Of a stretch of 64,000 nt of DNA, positions 35,214-43,526 are shown piece after piece. The notes beneath the pieces are model-generated. The model made no database searches, had not been told where the DNA came from, and was given only the letters and a program-made list of their open reading frames with translations. This DNA is from Pseudomonadota bacterium (GTDB lineage: Bacteria; Desulfobacterota; Binatia; Binatales; Binataceae): NCBI GenBank assembly GCA_021323945.1, contig JAJPKA010000020.1, positions 248,001 through 312,000 of the forward strand. Reading direction: 5' to 3'. Position numbers and translations under genes: made by a program. How positions within the stretch are numbered: the stretch's first letter is position 1; the number at the start of each line of letters is the position of its first letter.

Positions 35214-36470
35214 ATGAAGCACGCTAATTCGCAAGAGGCGGAAATCCCGACGACCGTGGCAGCTAATATCAATCCGCTTTTGCCTGCTGTTGTAGAGTGC
35301 CCCTTCGGCTACTTTGCACAATTGCGCCGTCAGCCACCGGTCTTCGTCAGTCACGGGCGATTCTTTCTAATTAGTCGCTACGATGATGTGCGGCAAGTGT
35401 TGTTGCATCCCGAAGTCTTTTCCTCCGCAGGGTCTCCTGGCGTACGCCGCAAATTGCCAGCCGAGGTCGTACGTGTCATGGCGAGGGGATTCCGACCGGT
35501 TCCCACGGTTCAGACCATCGACCCGCCTGCTCATCAACGTTACCGGAGTCTGCTTAGCAAGGCGTTCTCATCGCGCAGGGTAGCGCGGCTCGAACCCGAT
35601 ATCCGCCGTTTGGCGCACGACCTGGTTGATAAATTCATCGACGAGGGAAGGGTCGACTTGGTCGCGCAATTCGCGGTGCCGTTTCCGCTAACTGTGATTG
35701 CCATGTGGCTCGGTCTGCCAGTGGCTGATTTGCCCCGTCTCAAACGGTGGTCGGATGCTGCAGCAGCCCCTTTGGGCGGCATGTTGAATCGGGAGGAGGA
35801 GATCGAGTGCGCGGAAATTGAACTTGAGGCCCAGGAGTACTTCGCGGCTAGATTAGAGGAACGGCGACGAGAACCGCGCGACGATATTCTGACCGATCTG
35901 TGCCGGGCCCATCTAGATGGTAACGAACCGCTGGACAACGGCGAAATTTACTATTTATTGATTCAGTTGCTGGTTGCCGGCAACGAGAGCGTCCGTAACC
36001 TAATCTCCAGCGCGATGCTGCTGCTCTTACAGCATCCAGCACATATGGCAGTCGTGCGTGCCCAACCGGCCTTGATTCCAAAATTTGTTGAAGAAGCGCT
36101 CCGCATCGAATCGCCGATCAAGGCATTTTTTCGGGTCGCCAAGTCAGATACTCGGGTCGGAGGGGTGGAAATTCCTGCCGGTTCACGCGTCGCGGTGTTG
36201 TTTGCTTCGGCGAATCGTGACGAGAGTCACTTTTCGAATCCGGATTCCTTAGATATCGACCGCGATAACCTCAGTGACCATCTCGCCTTCGGGCTTGGCA
36301 TTCATTACTGCCTGGGCGCAGCGCTTGCCCGCACCGAAGCGCGGATTGCTTTTGAAGTATTGTTGAGTCGACTTGCTGATATCCGCCTGGCTCCAGGAAA
36401 CGAACTGACCCATACGCCCAGCTTTATTTTCAGAGGACTGAAGGCGCTGCATTTGGAATTTTCAACCTAA
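35214..36470 (+). CDS. Cytochrome P450
   Basis: A 418-residue soluble bacterial P450. Heme ligation is by C366 in FGLGIHYCLGAALAR. The K-helix ExxR is EALR, the I-helix oxygen-activating region is LLVAGNESVRNL (the usual acidic-Thr pair AGxET appears as AGNES), and PPAHQRYRSLLSKAFS is the conserved C-helix part. It would hydroxylate or desaturate a small or carrier-bound molecule and needs a ferredoxin and reductase, not seen here. It is 103 bases after the radical SAM gene. The 289 bases after it have no recognised gene. Confidence 0.92.
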   Translation: MKHANSQEAEIPTTVAANINPLLPAVVECPFGYFAQLRRQPPVFVSHGRFFLISRYDDVRQVLLHPEVFSSAGSPGVRRKLPAEVVRVMARGFRPVPTVQTIDPPAHQRYRSLLSKAFSSRRVARLEPDIRRLAHDLVDKFIDEGRVDLVAQFAVPFPLTVIAMWLGLPVADLPRLKRWSDAAAAPLGGMLNREEEIECAEIELEAQEYFAARLEERRREPRDDILTDLCRAHLDGNEPLDNGEIYYLLIQLLVAGNESVRNLISSAMLLLLQHPAHMAVVRAQPALIPKFVEEALRIESPIKAFFRVAKSDTRVGGVEIPAGSRVAVLFASANRDESHFSNPDSLDIDRDNLSDHLAFGLGIHYCLGAALARTEARIAFEVLLSRLADIRLAPGNELTHTPSFIFRGLKALHLEFST

Positions 36471-36759
36471 GGCAGTCGCAGCATTCACATTTTCCCCGGT
36501 GGCGCGGCGATAAAACCAAGCACAAGCTGCCTTTATTCGGAGCGAATGTGAAGCACGCCTCTGCGGAGCGAAGTAAAAGGTTCTTCGGCGCATGCGATCC
36601 CGCTTGAATATGGAGAAGTTGCCAAAGTGCCGGATGCCTCTGGGGTTGCGCGGCAGTCAAATAGAGCAAATCGCTCAACGCGGTTAGATTAGATCGAACG
36701 CAAATTTAAACACGCTGCAGCCAACCGTTTACGTTGCTCCTCGCTCGGCCTTCTATAGC

Positions 36760-37989
36760 ATGAAGATACTTTACATTTACAACCTGTACCAACAGTCAGG
36801 AGGAGAAAATCTCTGGTTCGATAGTGAACCCACTCTTTTCCGAAACCATGGTCATCAAGTTGCGGTATACAAGCGCGACAACCGAGAGATTGAGCAATAC
36901 TCAATGCGCCAAAAGATTTCTCTCTTTTGGCAGGCTGCCTGGTCCTCGCGGTCGTATGCTGAGGTCAGCGAAATAATTCGCGCTGAACGTCCTCATCTGG
37001 CCCATGTGTATAATACCCTGGCTCTGATCACACCCTCTGTTTATTACGCCTGTCAGCAAGCGGGCGTACCTGTCGTGCAGACGCTGTACAATTACCGACT
37101 GCTTTGCCCGGGTGGAAGTTTGACTCGCGACGAGCATATCTGCGAAGACTGCCTAGAGCATTCGTTGTGGCGTGCGGTGCGTCACGGCTGCTATCGGAAT
37201 TCACGAATTCAGTCAGCCGCGGCCGCTTGGATGATCTACTCGCATGAGCGGCGAGGAACATGGAGCAGAGCAATCGATGCCTATTTGGTTCCCACCGAGT
37301 TCATGCGAAAGAAGTTGAGCAGACGCATCCCTGCTGAGAAGATCTTCGTCAAACCCAATTGGCATGAACCCGATCCCGGACCACGGGAGAAGCACGACGG
37401 CTTCGGCTTATATATCGGTCGGCTCGCGCTAGAGAAAGGTGTGCGAACGCTACTGAGGGCGTGGTCAACTCTACAGGAATCGCTGCGCTTGAAGATCATC
37501 GGCGACGGCCCGTTGCGAAGCGAAATTGAGGCTACCGCCGACAGCCACCCAGGTAAGTCGCTGGAGTACCTCGGACCGCTACCACACGATCAGGTGATCG
37601 AGCAACTAAAGCGAGCAGCATTTCTGATTGTGCCCTCGGAATGGTATGAGGGCTTTCCTCACGTGATTTTGGAGGCGTACGCATGTGGTGTGCCGGTTGT
37701 TGCCAGCCGACTCGGGACTCTTGCGGACATAGTGTCCGACCACTGTACTGGTCTGCTTTACCGGCCGGGAGATGCGGCGGACCTTTGTGCGAAGGCTGAA
37801 TGGTTAATGCGTCATCCCGAAGAGACTGTGAAGATGGGGGCTCTCGCGCGGAAAGAGTACGAAGCGAAGTATACAGGTGAGCAGAATTATGAGTTGCTAC
37901 TCAAGATCTATTCAACGGTCGTGGCAAATCGACAGAATGGCTCACTTAGTGCAGCTCAAGACGGCTATCCTCAAGTACTCGGGCGTTGA
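36760..37989 (+). CDS. GT4-family glycosyltransferase
   Basis: A 409-residue GT-B glycosyltransferase. The N-terminal acceptor domain starts MKILYIYNLYQQSGGENLW; the C-terminal donor domain has GLYIGRLALEKGVRTLLRAW near residue 213, IIGDGPLRSEIE and the family motif EWYEGFPHVILEAYACGVPVVAS near 296, followed by GLLYRPGDAADL. A Cys-containing segment near residues 120-145 (CPGGS, CEDC, CYRN) is common in GT4 enzymes of capsule loci. It would add one residue of the repeat unit in the cytoplasm, retaining configuration. Confidence 0.9.
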   Translation: MKILYIYNLYQQSGGENLWFDSEPTLFRNHGHQVAVYKRDNREIEQYSMRQKISLFWQAAWSSRSYAEVSEIIRAERPHLAHVYNTLALITPSVYYACQQAGVPVVQTLYNYRLLCPGGSLTRDEHICEDCLEHSLWRAVRHGCYRNSRIQSAAAAWMIYSHERRGTWSRAIDAYLVPTEFMRKKLSRRIPAEKIFVKPNWHEPDPGPREKHDGFGLYIGRLALEKGVRTLLRAWSTLQESLRLKIIGDGPLRSEIEATADSHPGKSLEYLGPLPHDQVIEQLKRAAFLIVPSEWYEGFPHVILEAYACGVPVVASRLGTLADIVSDHCTGLLYRPGDAADLCAKAEWLMRHPEETVKMGALARKEYEAKYTGEQNYELLLKIYSTVVANRQNGSLSAAQDGYPQVLGR

Positions 37990-38030
37990 TTGGCAGAGTC
38001 GGTAAAAACGGAAGCAAGGACGGAAACTGA

Positions 38031-38963
38031 ATGGCAAAGCGAATCGTAGTGACCGGTGTAGCCGGATTTGTAGCCAGTAACCTGGCACGTCATCTGCTCG
38101 ACCGGGGATATCTAGTAATCGGAATCGACAATTTAAGTGCTGGAACGCTGGAAAATGTCGATCCGCGGGTTGAGTTCCACCGAGCAGACATCTGCGACCC
38201 ATCAATTCGCACACTGCTGACGGGAGCCGATGCAGTTTTTCATCTGGCCGCCAAGAGCTCGCTGACCGACTGTCTGGAGAAGCCACTTGAGGCCGCCAGG
38301 ATCAACGTTCTGGGAACGCTCAATCTGCTTGAGGCATCTCGTCAGCTGAAGATCGGCAAGTTCATTTATGCCGATACCTCCGCCGAATACGAAGGGATAA
38401 CTGAGTTTCCCACCCGCGAGGACAAAATCAAACCAATCGGGGTATACGCCGCTAGCAAACACGGTGGAGCAGCCTTTTGTGACAGCTATCGTGAACTTTA
38501 CGGCATGAACATCACGATAATGCGCTATTTCAACGTCTATGGTCCGGCGCAGGACTGGAGACGAGTCATTCCACCGGTGATGAGCTCGTTTATCATCCGG
38601 ATGCTGCGTGGCGAGAGGCCGGTAATCTATGGCAGCGGCGAAAAGCGCCGAGATTTTATTTATGTGGATGATGTGAACGATCTTCACATGGCCGTACTGG
38701 AGAATCCGAAATCCAACGGGCGGGTGTTTAACGCAGGTACGGGAACCAATTTCTCGGTTAACGAGGTGTACAGGATGATCGAGGAACTGCTGGGGACCGG
38801 TTTGAAGCCCATTTACAAGCCCGATTTGCCGGGCGAGGCCCAGATCACGCTTGCTGACACCACGGCTGCCAGAGAGTTGGGATGGTCTCCCAAGGTGGAG
38901 ATTCGCGACGGTCTGCTGCGCACAATCCAGTATATCCAAGAGCGAGTGCTGAAGGCGGCCTGA
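38031..38963 (+). CDS. Extended-SDR NAD-dependent nucleotide-sugar epimerase/dehydratase
   Basis: A 310-residue UDP-glucose 4-epimerase-like enzyme. It has the NAD site TGVAGFVASNLARHL, FHLAAKSS near residue 72, the catalytic Tyr-Lys in YAASKHGG (near 141-145), RYFNVYGPAQ and the C-terminal ELGWSPKVEIRDGL. Subclass (4-epimerase, 4,6-dehydratase or a GDP-heptose-specific enzyme) is not resolved. It lies directly upstream of the GDP-heptose genes, so a GDP-sugar substrate is plausible. Confidence 0.85.
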   Translation: MAKRIVVTGVAGFVASNLARHLLDRGYLVIGIDNLSAGTLENVDPRVEFHRADICDPSIRTLLTGADAVFHLAAKSSLTDCLEKPLEAARINVLGTLNLLEASRQLKIGKFIYADTSAEYEGITEFPTREDKIKPIGVYAASKHGGAAFCDSYRELYGMNITIMRYFNVYGPAQDWRRVIPPVMSSFIIRMLRGERPVIYGSGEKRRDFIYVDDVNDLHMAVLENPKSNGRVFNAGTGTNFSVNEVYRMIEELLGTGLKPIYKPDLPGEAQITLADTTAARELGWSPKVEIRDGLLRTIQYIQERVLKAA

Positions 38964-39003
38964 GCAATTGGATTCTATATAAGAAATTGCAGGATCGCAT
39001 GGA

Positions 39004-39735
39004 ATGAACCGGTCTAAAGCAATAGTGCTGGCCGCAGGCAAAAGCACTCGGATTGCCCAGCTCGCCGGCGGCAGACCGAAGCCGCTGCTGGAGATCTGTG
39101 GACAGGCGGTTTTGACGCGCAATTTGCGATGGCTCGCCGAGAGTGGCATCGAAGAAGTCTGGATTAATCTGCACTATCGCCCACAGGCCATTCGTGAGTC
39201 GATCGGAGACGGGCGCGGCCTGGGACTGAGAGTGTATTACTCTTTCGAGCCCGTAATCCTAGGTACGGCCGGCGGAGTACGGCGGATTGCTGCTGACTGG
39301 AGAGAAGCTTTCCTGGTGCTTTACGGGGACAGCCTGATCCGTACGGACCTCTGCCGGATGGAGCAGGTCCATCGTGCCAGCAGGGCGCCTTTGACCATCG
39401 CACTGTTCGACAAATCGCGGCAAGCGCACAGCGGCATCGCTGGTGGCACAGTCGCACTAGCTTGTAATGGACGAATAGCTAGGTTCGCGGAGGGAGACGC
39501 GAGTTCGACCGCGACACTGGTGAACGCAGGTCTTTATTTCATCGAGCCCGAAATAGTAAGTCGGATTCCCCCAGGGTCACACTATGATTTCGGCCGGGAT
39601 CTATTTCCGCAGTTACTGAGATCGGGAGTGCCGATCAATAGCTATATCATCGATGGTTACTGTCTCGGGCTCGACACGCCCGAGGCTTACCGGCGCGCTC
39701 TGGACCTGATCCATCAAGGTGTGGTGAGGCTTTAG
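39004..39735 (+). CDS. hddC: HddC-like sugar-1-phosphate guanylyltransferase (GDP-heptose pathway)
   Basis: A 243-residue nucleotidyltransferase. The N-terminal nucleotide loop is VLAAGKSTRIAQLAGGRPKP, a variant of the GxGTRL signature, followed by PLLEICG and LGTAGGVRRI. FLVLYGDSLIRTDL carries the metal-binding Asp, and NAGLYFIEPEIV and DFGRDLFPQLL complete the fold. In the neighbourhood of hddA, gmhB and gmhA it most likely makes GDP-D-glycero-alpha-D-manno-heptose. It abuts hddA with no gap. Base specificity is inferred from context. Confidence 0.82.
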   Translation: MNRSKAIVLAAGKSTRIAQLAGGRPKPLLEICGQAVLTRNLRWLAESGIEEVWINLHYRPQAIRESIGDGRGLGLRVYYSFEPVILGTAGGVRRIAADWREAFLVLYGDSLIRTDLCRMEQVHRASRAPLTIALFDKSRQAHSGIAGGTVALACNGRIARFAEGDASSTATLVNAGLYFIEPEIVSRIPPGSHYDFGRDLFPQLLRSGVPINSYIIDGYCLGLDTPEAYRRALDLIHQGVVRL

Positions 39736-40815
39736 ATGATCCTAACACGAACTCCTTTTCGCGTAACACTCGGTGGCGGAGGTACAGATCTACCGTCGTA
39801 CTATCGCGAGCATGGCGGTTTCATTTTCGCGATGGGTATCGATAAGCACATGTACATCATGATTAACCCGCCAACGATCGACCGCAAAATACGACTGCAC
39901 TACAGCAATAGCGAAACCACGGATCATGTCAGCCAGGTGCGTCACGAACTTGCGCGCGAAGCACTGCGCTTGCAAGGGATCGAGGACAAGATGGAAGTCT
40001 CGTCGATGGCCGATTTGCCGGCCGGTACGGGTTTGGGGTCGTCGAGCTGCTATTTGGTGGGTCTGCTGAACGCACTACATCATTATCGTCGCGATTACAT
40101 AAGTCTCGACAAACTTGCTGAGGAAGCTTGTTTCATCGAGTTGGAAGTGTTGCGCAAGCCAATTGGCAAGCAGGATCAATATATGGCCGCATTCGGCGGG
40201 CTGACCGTGCTTGAGATCGAAAAGGACGGGACGGTTGATGTACGTTCGATCGAATTGGGAACCAGCTCGATTGCAGCCCTAATCGCAAATACACATATTT
40301 ACTACACCGGGGTCGAGCGCGACGCACTCTGGGTCTTATCTGAACAAAACCAGGCGATGTCCAGCAAGAACCGGCCGGAGCATGCCAGGGTTGAGGATAA
40401 TCTGCATCAAATCAAGGAGTTGGGGCGTCGAATCTTGCGAGCAATTGAAAGCGAGGACTTCGACGAGTGGGGCAGGCTGCTGGACGAACATTGGCGGCAC
40501 AAGAAACAACTGTCCCCGAAGATCAGCTTCGGCAAAGTCGATCGCCTGTATGAGCGAGTAAAAAAAGACTTTTCGGTGCTTGGTGGCAAGGTAATCGGTG
40601 CCGGAGGAGGCGGGTTTCTAATGTTGTACTGTCCTACGCAGCATAAACGCTTGGAGGCGTTTATGCAGGCCAATGGGATGCCTCGCCTTCATTACAACCT
40701 TGAACGCGAAGGGAGCAAAGTGTTGGCTAACTCCAATAACGGAGAGGCTGCCAGTTGCCATCCGCAAGTAACCTTCGGGCTACAACCCCGGCCGCGCCTC
40801 GCCGCGTCACTTTAA
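39736..40815 (+). CDS. hddA: HddA-like D-glycero-alpha-D-manno-heptose 7-phosphate kinase (GHMP kinase)
   Basis: A 359-residue GHMP kinase that phosphorylates heptose 7-phosphate at C1 in the GDP-heptose pathway. Motif 1 is TPFRVTLGGGGTDLP at the start, motif 2 LPAGTGLGSSSCYLVGLL near residue 95, and motif 3 VIGAGGGGFLMLYC near 283, with KQDQYMAAFGG near 148, all as in HddA. The ATG follows the hddC stop directly. The last 25 residues are a low-conservation tail. Confidence 0.9.
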   Translation: MILTRTPFRVTLGGGGTDLPSYYREHGGFIFAMGIDKHMYIMINPPTIDRKIRLHYSNSETTDHVSQVRHELAREALRLQGIEDKMEVSSMADLPAGTGLGSSSCYLVGLLNALHHYRRDYISLDKLAEEACFIELEVLRKPIGKQDQYMAAFGGLTVLEIEKDGTVDVRSIELGTSSIAALIANTHIYYTGVERDALWVLSEQNQAMSSKNRPEHARVEDNLHQIKELGRRILRAIESEDFDEWGRLLDEHWRHKKQLSPKISFGKVDRLYERVKKDFSVLGGKVIGAGGGGFLMLYCPTQHKRLEAFMQANGMPRLHYNLEREGSKVLANSNNGEAASCHPQVTFGLQPRPRLAASL

Positions 40816-40821
40816 CGGGGA

Positions 40822-41349
40822 ATGGCGCGAGCGATTTTTCTGGACCGAGATGGCGTAATCAACCGGGTCGTTTGGCGAAGGGGCAAGCCGGGATCCCCGC
40901 GGTTGGTAGAAGAATTTCGTATCGATCCCGCCGTTCTCGAACCAATCCGCGCTCTCCACAATGCCGGCCTCAGGCTTTTTGTGATCACCAATCAACCTGA
41001 TCTCGCACGCGGGCTACTCAGTTGGGCCAGTTTGCAACGAATGAATTCCCTGTTGTCTGCGCAACTACCGGTCGAGGCGATCGTGGTTTGTCCACACGAC
41101 GACCGAGACGATTGCGACTGTCGCAAACCGCGTCCCGGAATGCTTAAGCGAATCGCAGCGGAGCGACAAGTTGAGTTGAGCGGTGCCTTCGTAATCGGTG
41201 ATACCTGGCGGGACACAGGGGCCGCACGTGCCGCCGGCTGCACTTCGATAATTCTCGACCGTTGCTACAACCGCTCGGATGAGGCCGACTATCGCGTCAA
41301 AAATTTCAGTGAGGCAGTGCAACTAGTGATCGAGCGTACACGACTATGA
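40822..41349 (+). CDS. gmhB: GmhB-like D,D-heptose 1,7-bisphosphate phosphatase (HAD)
   Basis: A 175-residue HAD phosphatase removing the 7-phosphate. HAD motif I is IFLDRDGVINR, motif II FVITNQPDLARG, motif III region CRKPRPGMLKRI, and motif IV VIGDTWRDTGAARAAGC. The zinc loop typical of GmhB is present: CPHDDRDDCDC. It starts six bases after hddA and overlaps gmhA by four bases. Confidence 0.9.
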   Translation: MARAIFLDRDGVINRVVWRRGKPGSPRLVEEFRIDPAVLEPIRALHNAGLRLFVITNQPDLARGLLSWASLQRMNSLLSAQLPVEAIVVCPHDDRDDCDCRKPRPGMLKRIAAERQVELSGAFVIGDTWRDTGAARAAGCTSIILDRCYNRSDEADYRVKNFSEAVQLVIERTRL

Positions 41350-41957
41350 ACAAAGAAGCGGAGCAATACGTCGAAGCCTATCTTCAAGAAGCCGCTCAGA
41401 TCTGCCAGACGATTGCGCGGCCGGCGATTGTAAAACTGGTCGAAGAGTTGATCAGCTTGCGTGATGGAGGTGGAAGGCTGTTTATCCTTGGCGTGGGCGG
41501 GAGTGCTGCCAATGCCTCACATGCTGTCAACGATTTTCGGAAAATCGTCGGCATCGAAAGTTATGCACCAACTGACAATGTCGCGGAACTGACTGCTCGT
41601 ATCAACGATGATGGTTGGGATTCGTCGTATGCGAGCTGGCTGCGGGCAAGCCGAATCAGCGCGAAAGATGCGTTGCTGGTGTTCTCGGTCGGCGGTGGCA
41701 ATGAGGAAAAACGGATCAGTGTGAATCTGATCGAAGCCATCCGGATGGGGCGACGCGTCGGCGCCAAGGTGCTCGGAATCGTGGGCCGCGACGGCGGTTA
41801 CACTGCAGCAGTTGCCGATGCGTGCGTCGTTATTCCGACGGTGAATGAACACAACGTGACGCCGCATGCCGAGGCGTTCCAGACGGTGGTCTGGCACCTG
41901 CTCGTTTCTCATCCCGCGCTGCGCGCCCACGAAATGAAATGGGAGACTGTGCGCTGA
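41346..41957 (+). CDS. gmhA: GmhA-like sedoheptulose 7-phosphate isomerase (SIS domain)
   Basis: A 203-residue SIS-domain protein. The phosphate-binding segment is FILGVGGSAANASHAVNDF near residue 43, with VFSVGGGNEEKRIS near 117 and AEAFQTVVWHLL near the C-terminus. Position and partners (gmhB, hddA, hddC) point to conversion of sedoheptulose 7-phosphate into D-glycero-D-manno-heptose 7-phosphate. Some zinc-site residues of E. coli GmhA appear changed (Glu65-type to Asp; Gln172-type to Glu), so it is a divergent subgroup. Confidence 0.82.
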   Translation: MNKEAEQYVEAYLQEAAQICQTIARPAIVKLVEELISLRDGGGRLFILGVGGSAANASHAVNDFRKIVGIESYAPTDNVAELTARINDDGWDSSYASWLRASRISAKDALLVFSVGGGNEEKRISVNLIEAIRMGRRVGAKVLGIVGRDGGYTAAVADACVVIPTVNEHNVTPHAEAFQTVVWHLLVSHPALRAHEMKWETVR

Positions 41958-41997
41958 TCCCGAGCTGCCTTGATTCAGGAACTGAAGGAGCCTTGTG

Positions 41998-42672
41998 ATG
42001 CAAATATTTATAGATAGCGCCAATCTAGAGGAGATTGAGGAGGCACTTAAGCGGGGGTTCACCGCTGGTGTCACTACCAACCCTTCGATTATGTCGAAGG
42101 AAAAGCGCACCGACTTCGTTCTGCACATCAGACGAATTATCGAGTTGCTTCAGCGCTATGAACAGGCGATTCCTTTAAGCGTCGAGGTATTCTCGCTCGA
42201 GCCACGCGAGATGATTCGCCAAGCTCTGGAATTCCGTGAACAGTTTGGCGACTATCCAGGCCTCAATATCAAGGTACCAATTGGTTGGAACGAACTTGCC
42301 GTCATTCGCGAACTCAAAAAACAAGGGATGAGCGTAAACTGTACTTGCTGCATGTCACTGAATCAGGCGGTGATGGCGGCGGCAGCGGGTGCGGATTTCG
42401 TAAGCCTGTTCTATGGGCGGATCCGGGATATTGGCTATGATGCGTTCTCGGTTGTCGAGCGCACACATCGCATCTTCGCCAGCGCCGGCATCTCGTCGAG
42501 AATTATCGTGGGGAGCATCCGGCACATTCACGATGTCAACGATGCCTTTCTGGCAGGTGCCGATATTGTAACCATTCCGCCTAAATTTTTCCCTCAACTG
42601 GTAAGCCACCCCAAGACCGACGAGGCGGTCAACCAATTCCTCACTGATTTTCGTAACTGGCAAGAGCGCTGA
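41998..42672 (+). CDS. Transaldolase / fructose-6-phosphate aldolase-like protein
   Basis: A 224-residue member of the short transaldolase family. It begins MQIFIDSANLEEIEEA, has GVTTNPSIM near residue 24, and the Schiff-base lysine in NIKVPIG near residue 85; FVSLFYGRIRDIGYDA and ISSRIIVGSIRHIHDV follow. AAGGAG is 7 bases before the ATG at 41998, which is preferred over GTG at 41995. Next to gmhA it may produce sedoheptulose 7-phosphate for the heptose pathway, or another ketose phosphate; this is inference from position. Confidence 0.85.
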   Translation: MQIFIDSANLEEIEEALKRGFTAGVTTNPSIMSKEKRTDFVLHIRRIIELLQRYEQAIPLSVEVFSLEPREMIRQALEFREQFGDYPGLNIKVPIGWNELAVIRELKKQGMSVNCTCCMSLNQAVMAAAAGADFVSLFYGRIRDIGYDAFSVVERTHRIFASAGISSRIIVGSIRHIHDVNDAFLAGADIVTIPPKFFPQLVSHPKTDEAVNQFLTDFRNWQER

Positions 42673-42740
42673 GCCGCGTTTCAAAAGCTTTTTCGTGCGC
42701 TTATTCGATAACTATTTGCCTGTGGGAAAGTAATTGGCCT

Positions 42741-43436
42741 ATGGGGTCCCTAATCGATCGACTTACTTTAAACGCGCCGCTTCGTCTTCTGCGCTACAAA
42801 GACGAGATTTATCCAAGTGAGTTTGGAAAGCTTTACAAGCAATTGGGGTCATTTTCAATGATGACCCACGGCCGCCTGAGGGGTCTTTATCGCGCGGTGC
42901 GAGAAACTTCTCTTAAAAATATACCAGGCGATATAGTTGAGTGTGGCTGTGCTAAGGGTGGCAGCGCAGCCTTGATGGGTTTAACGGCCCAACAAAGCGG
43001 AACCAGCCGCAAGGTGTGGGTGTTTGATACATTCGAGGGTCTTCCGCCACCAACCGATGGCGACGGTCCTGACTACGAAGCCGCGTTGGCAGCAGTGGGC
43101 CAGTGCCGAGGTAGTCTGGAAGAGGTCGATGGCCTTTTCAGACAGGTTGGAATCAGAGACTATCAATTGGTGAAAGGGCTGGTTCAGGACACTCTTCGAG
43201 AGCCACCGGTCAGGCAGATCGCCGTACTGCATTTGGACGTTGACTGGTACGAACCTATCAAGACTTGTCTGACTAAATTGTGGGATCTGATGGCTCCGGG
43301 CGGGATCGTGCAAATTGATGATTATGGGTTTTGGGCCGGTGCGCGCAGAGCGACTGATGAGTTTATCAACGAGCGCGGATTACGTGCTCATTTCAGCAAG
43401 GTGGATGCGATTGCTTGCCAGCTGAAAAAGGTTTAA
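42741..43436 (+). CDS. TylF-family SAM-dependent O-methyltransferase
   Basis: A 231-residue macrocin O-methyltransferase-like (TylF) enzyme. SAM site: DIVECGCAKGGSAALMG near residue 57, with VWVFDTFEGLPPPTDGDG near 93. Metal-binding acidic residues lie in LHLDVDWYEP (near 165) and IVQIDDYGFWAG (near 192). It would methylate a sugar hydroxyl, probably the heptose or another residue of the glycan. It is the last plus-strand gene of the locus and converges with the beta-helix gene 90 bases away. Confidence 0.9.
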   Translation: MGSLIDRLTLNAPLRLLRYKDEIYPSEFGKLYKQLGSFSMMTHGRLRGLYRAVRETSLKNIPGDIVECGCAKGGSAALMGLTAQQSGTSRKVWVFDTFEGLPPPTDGDGPDYEAALAAVGQCRGSLEEVDGLFRQVGIRDYQLVKGLVQDTLREPPVRQIAVLHLDVDWYEPIKTCLTKLWDLMAPGGIVQIDDYGFWAGARRATDEFINERGLRAHFSKVDAIACQLKKV

Positions 43437-43526
43437 GGCCTGCGTGTGTCTGAATTCGCATTCCTCTGCGTCGGCTGCCGGCTTTCACAAAGGTTCGTCG
43501 CGCTTCTCAGGCGAGGATGTCTCGAC

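Noticed and set aside
38202-39149. A 315-residue minus-strand frame opposite the epimerase and hddC
   Set aside because: It spans two well supported plus-strand genes and shows no family similarity; a shadow of GC-rich coding sequence.
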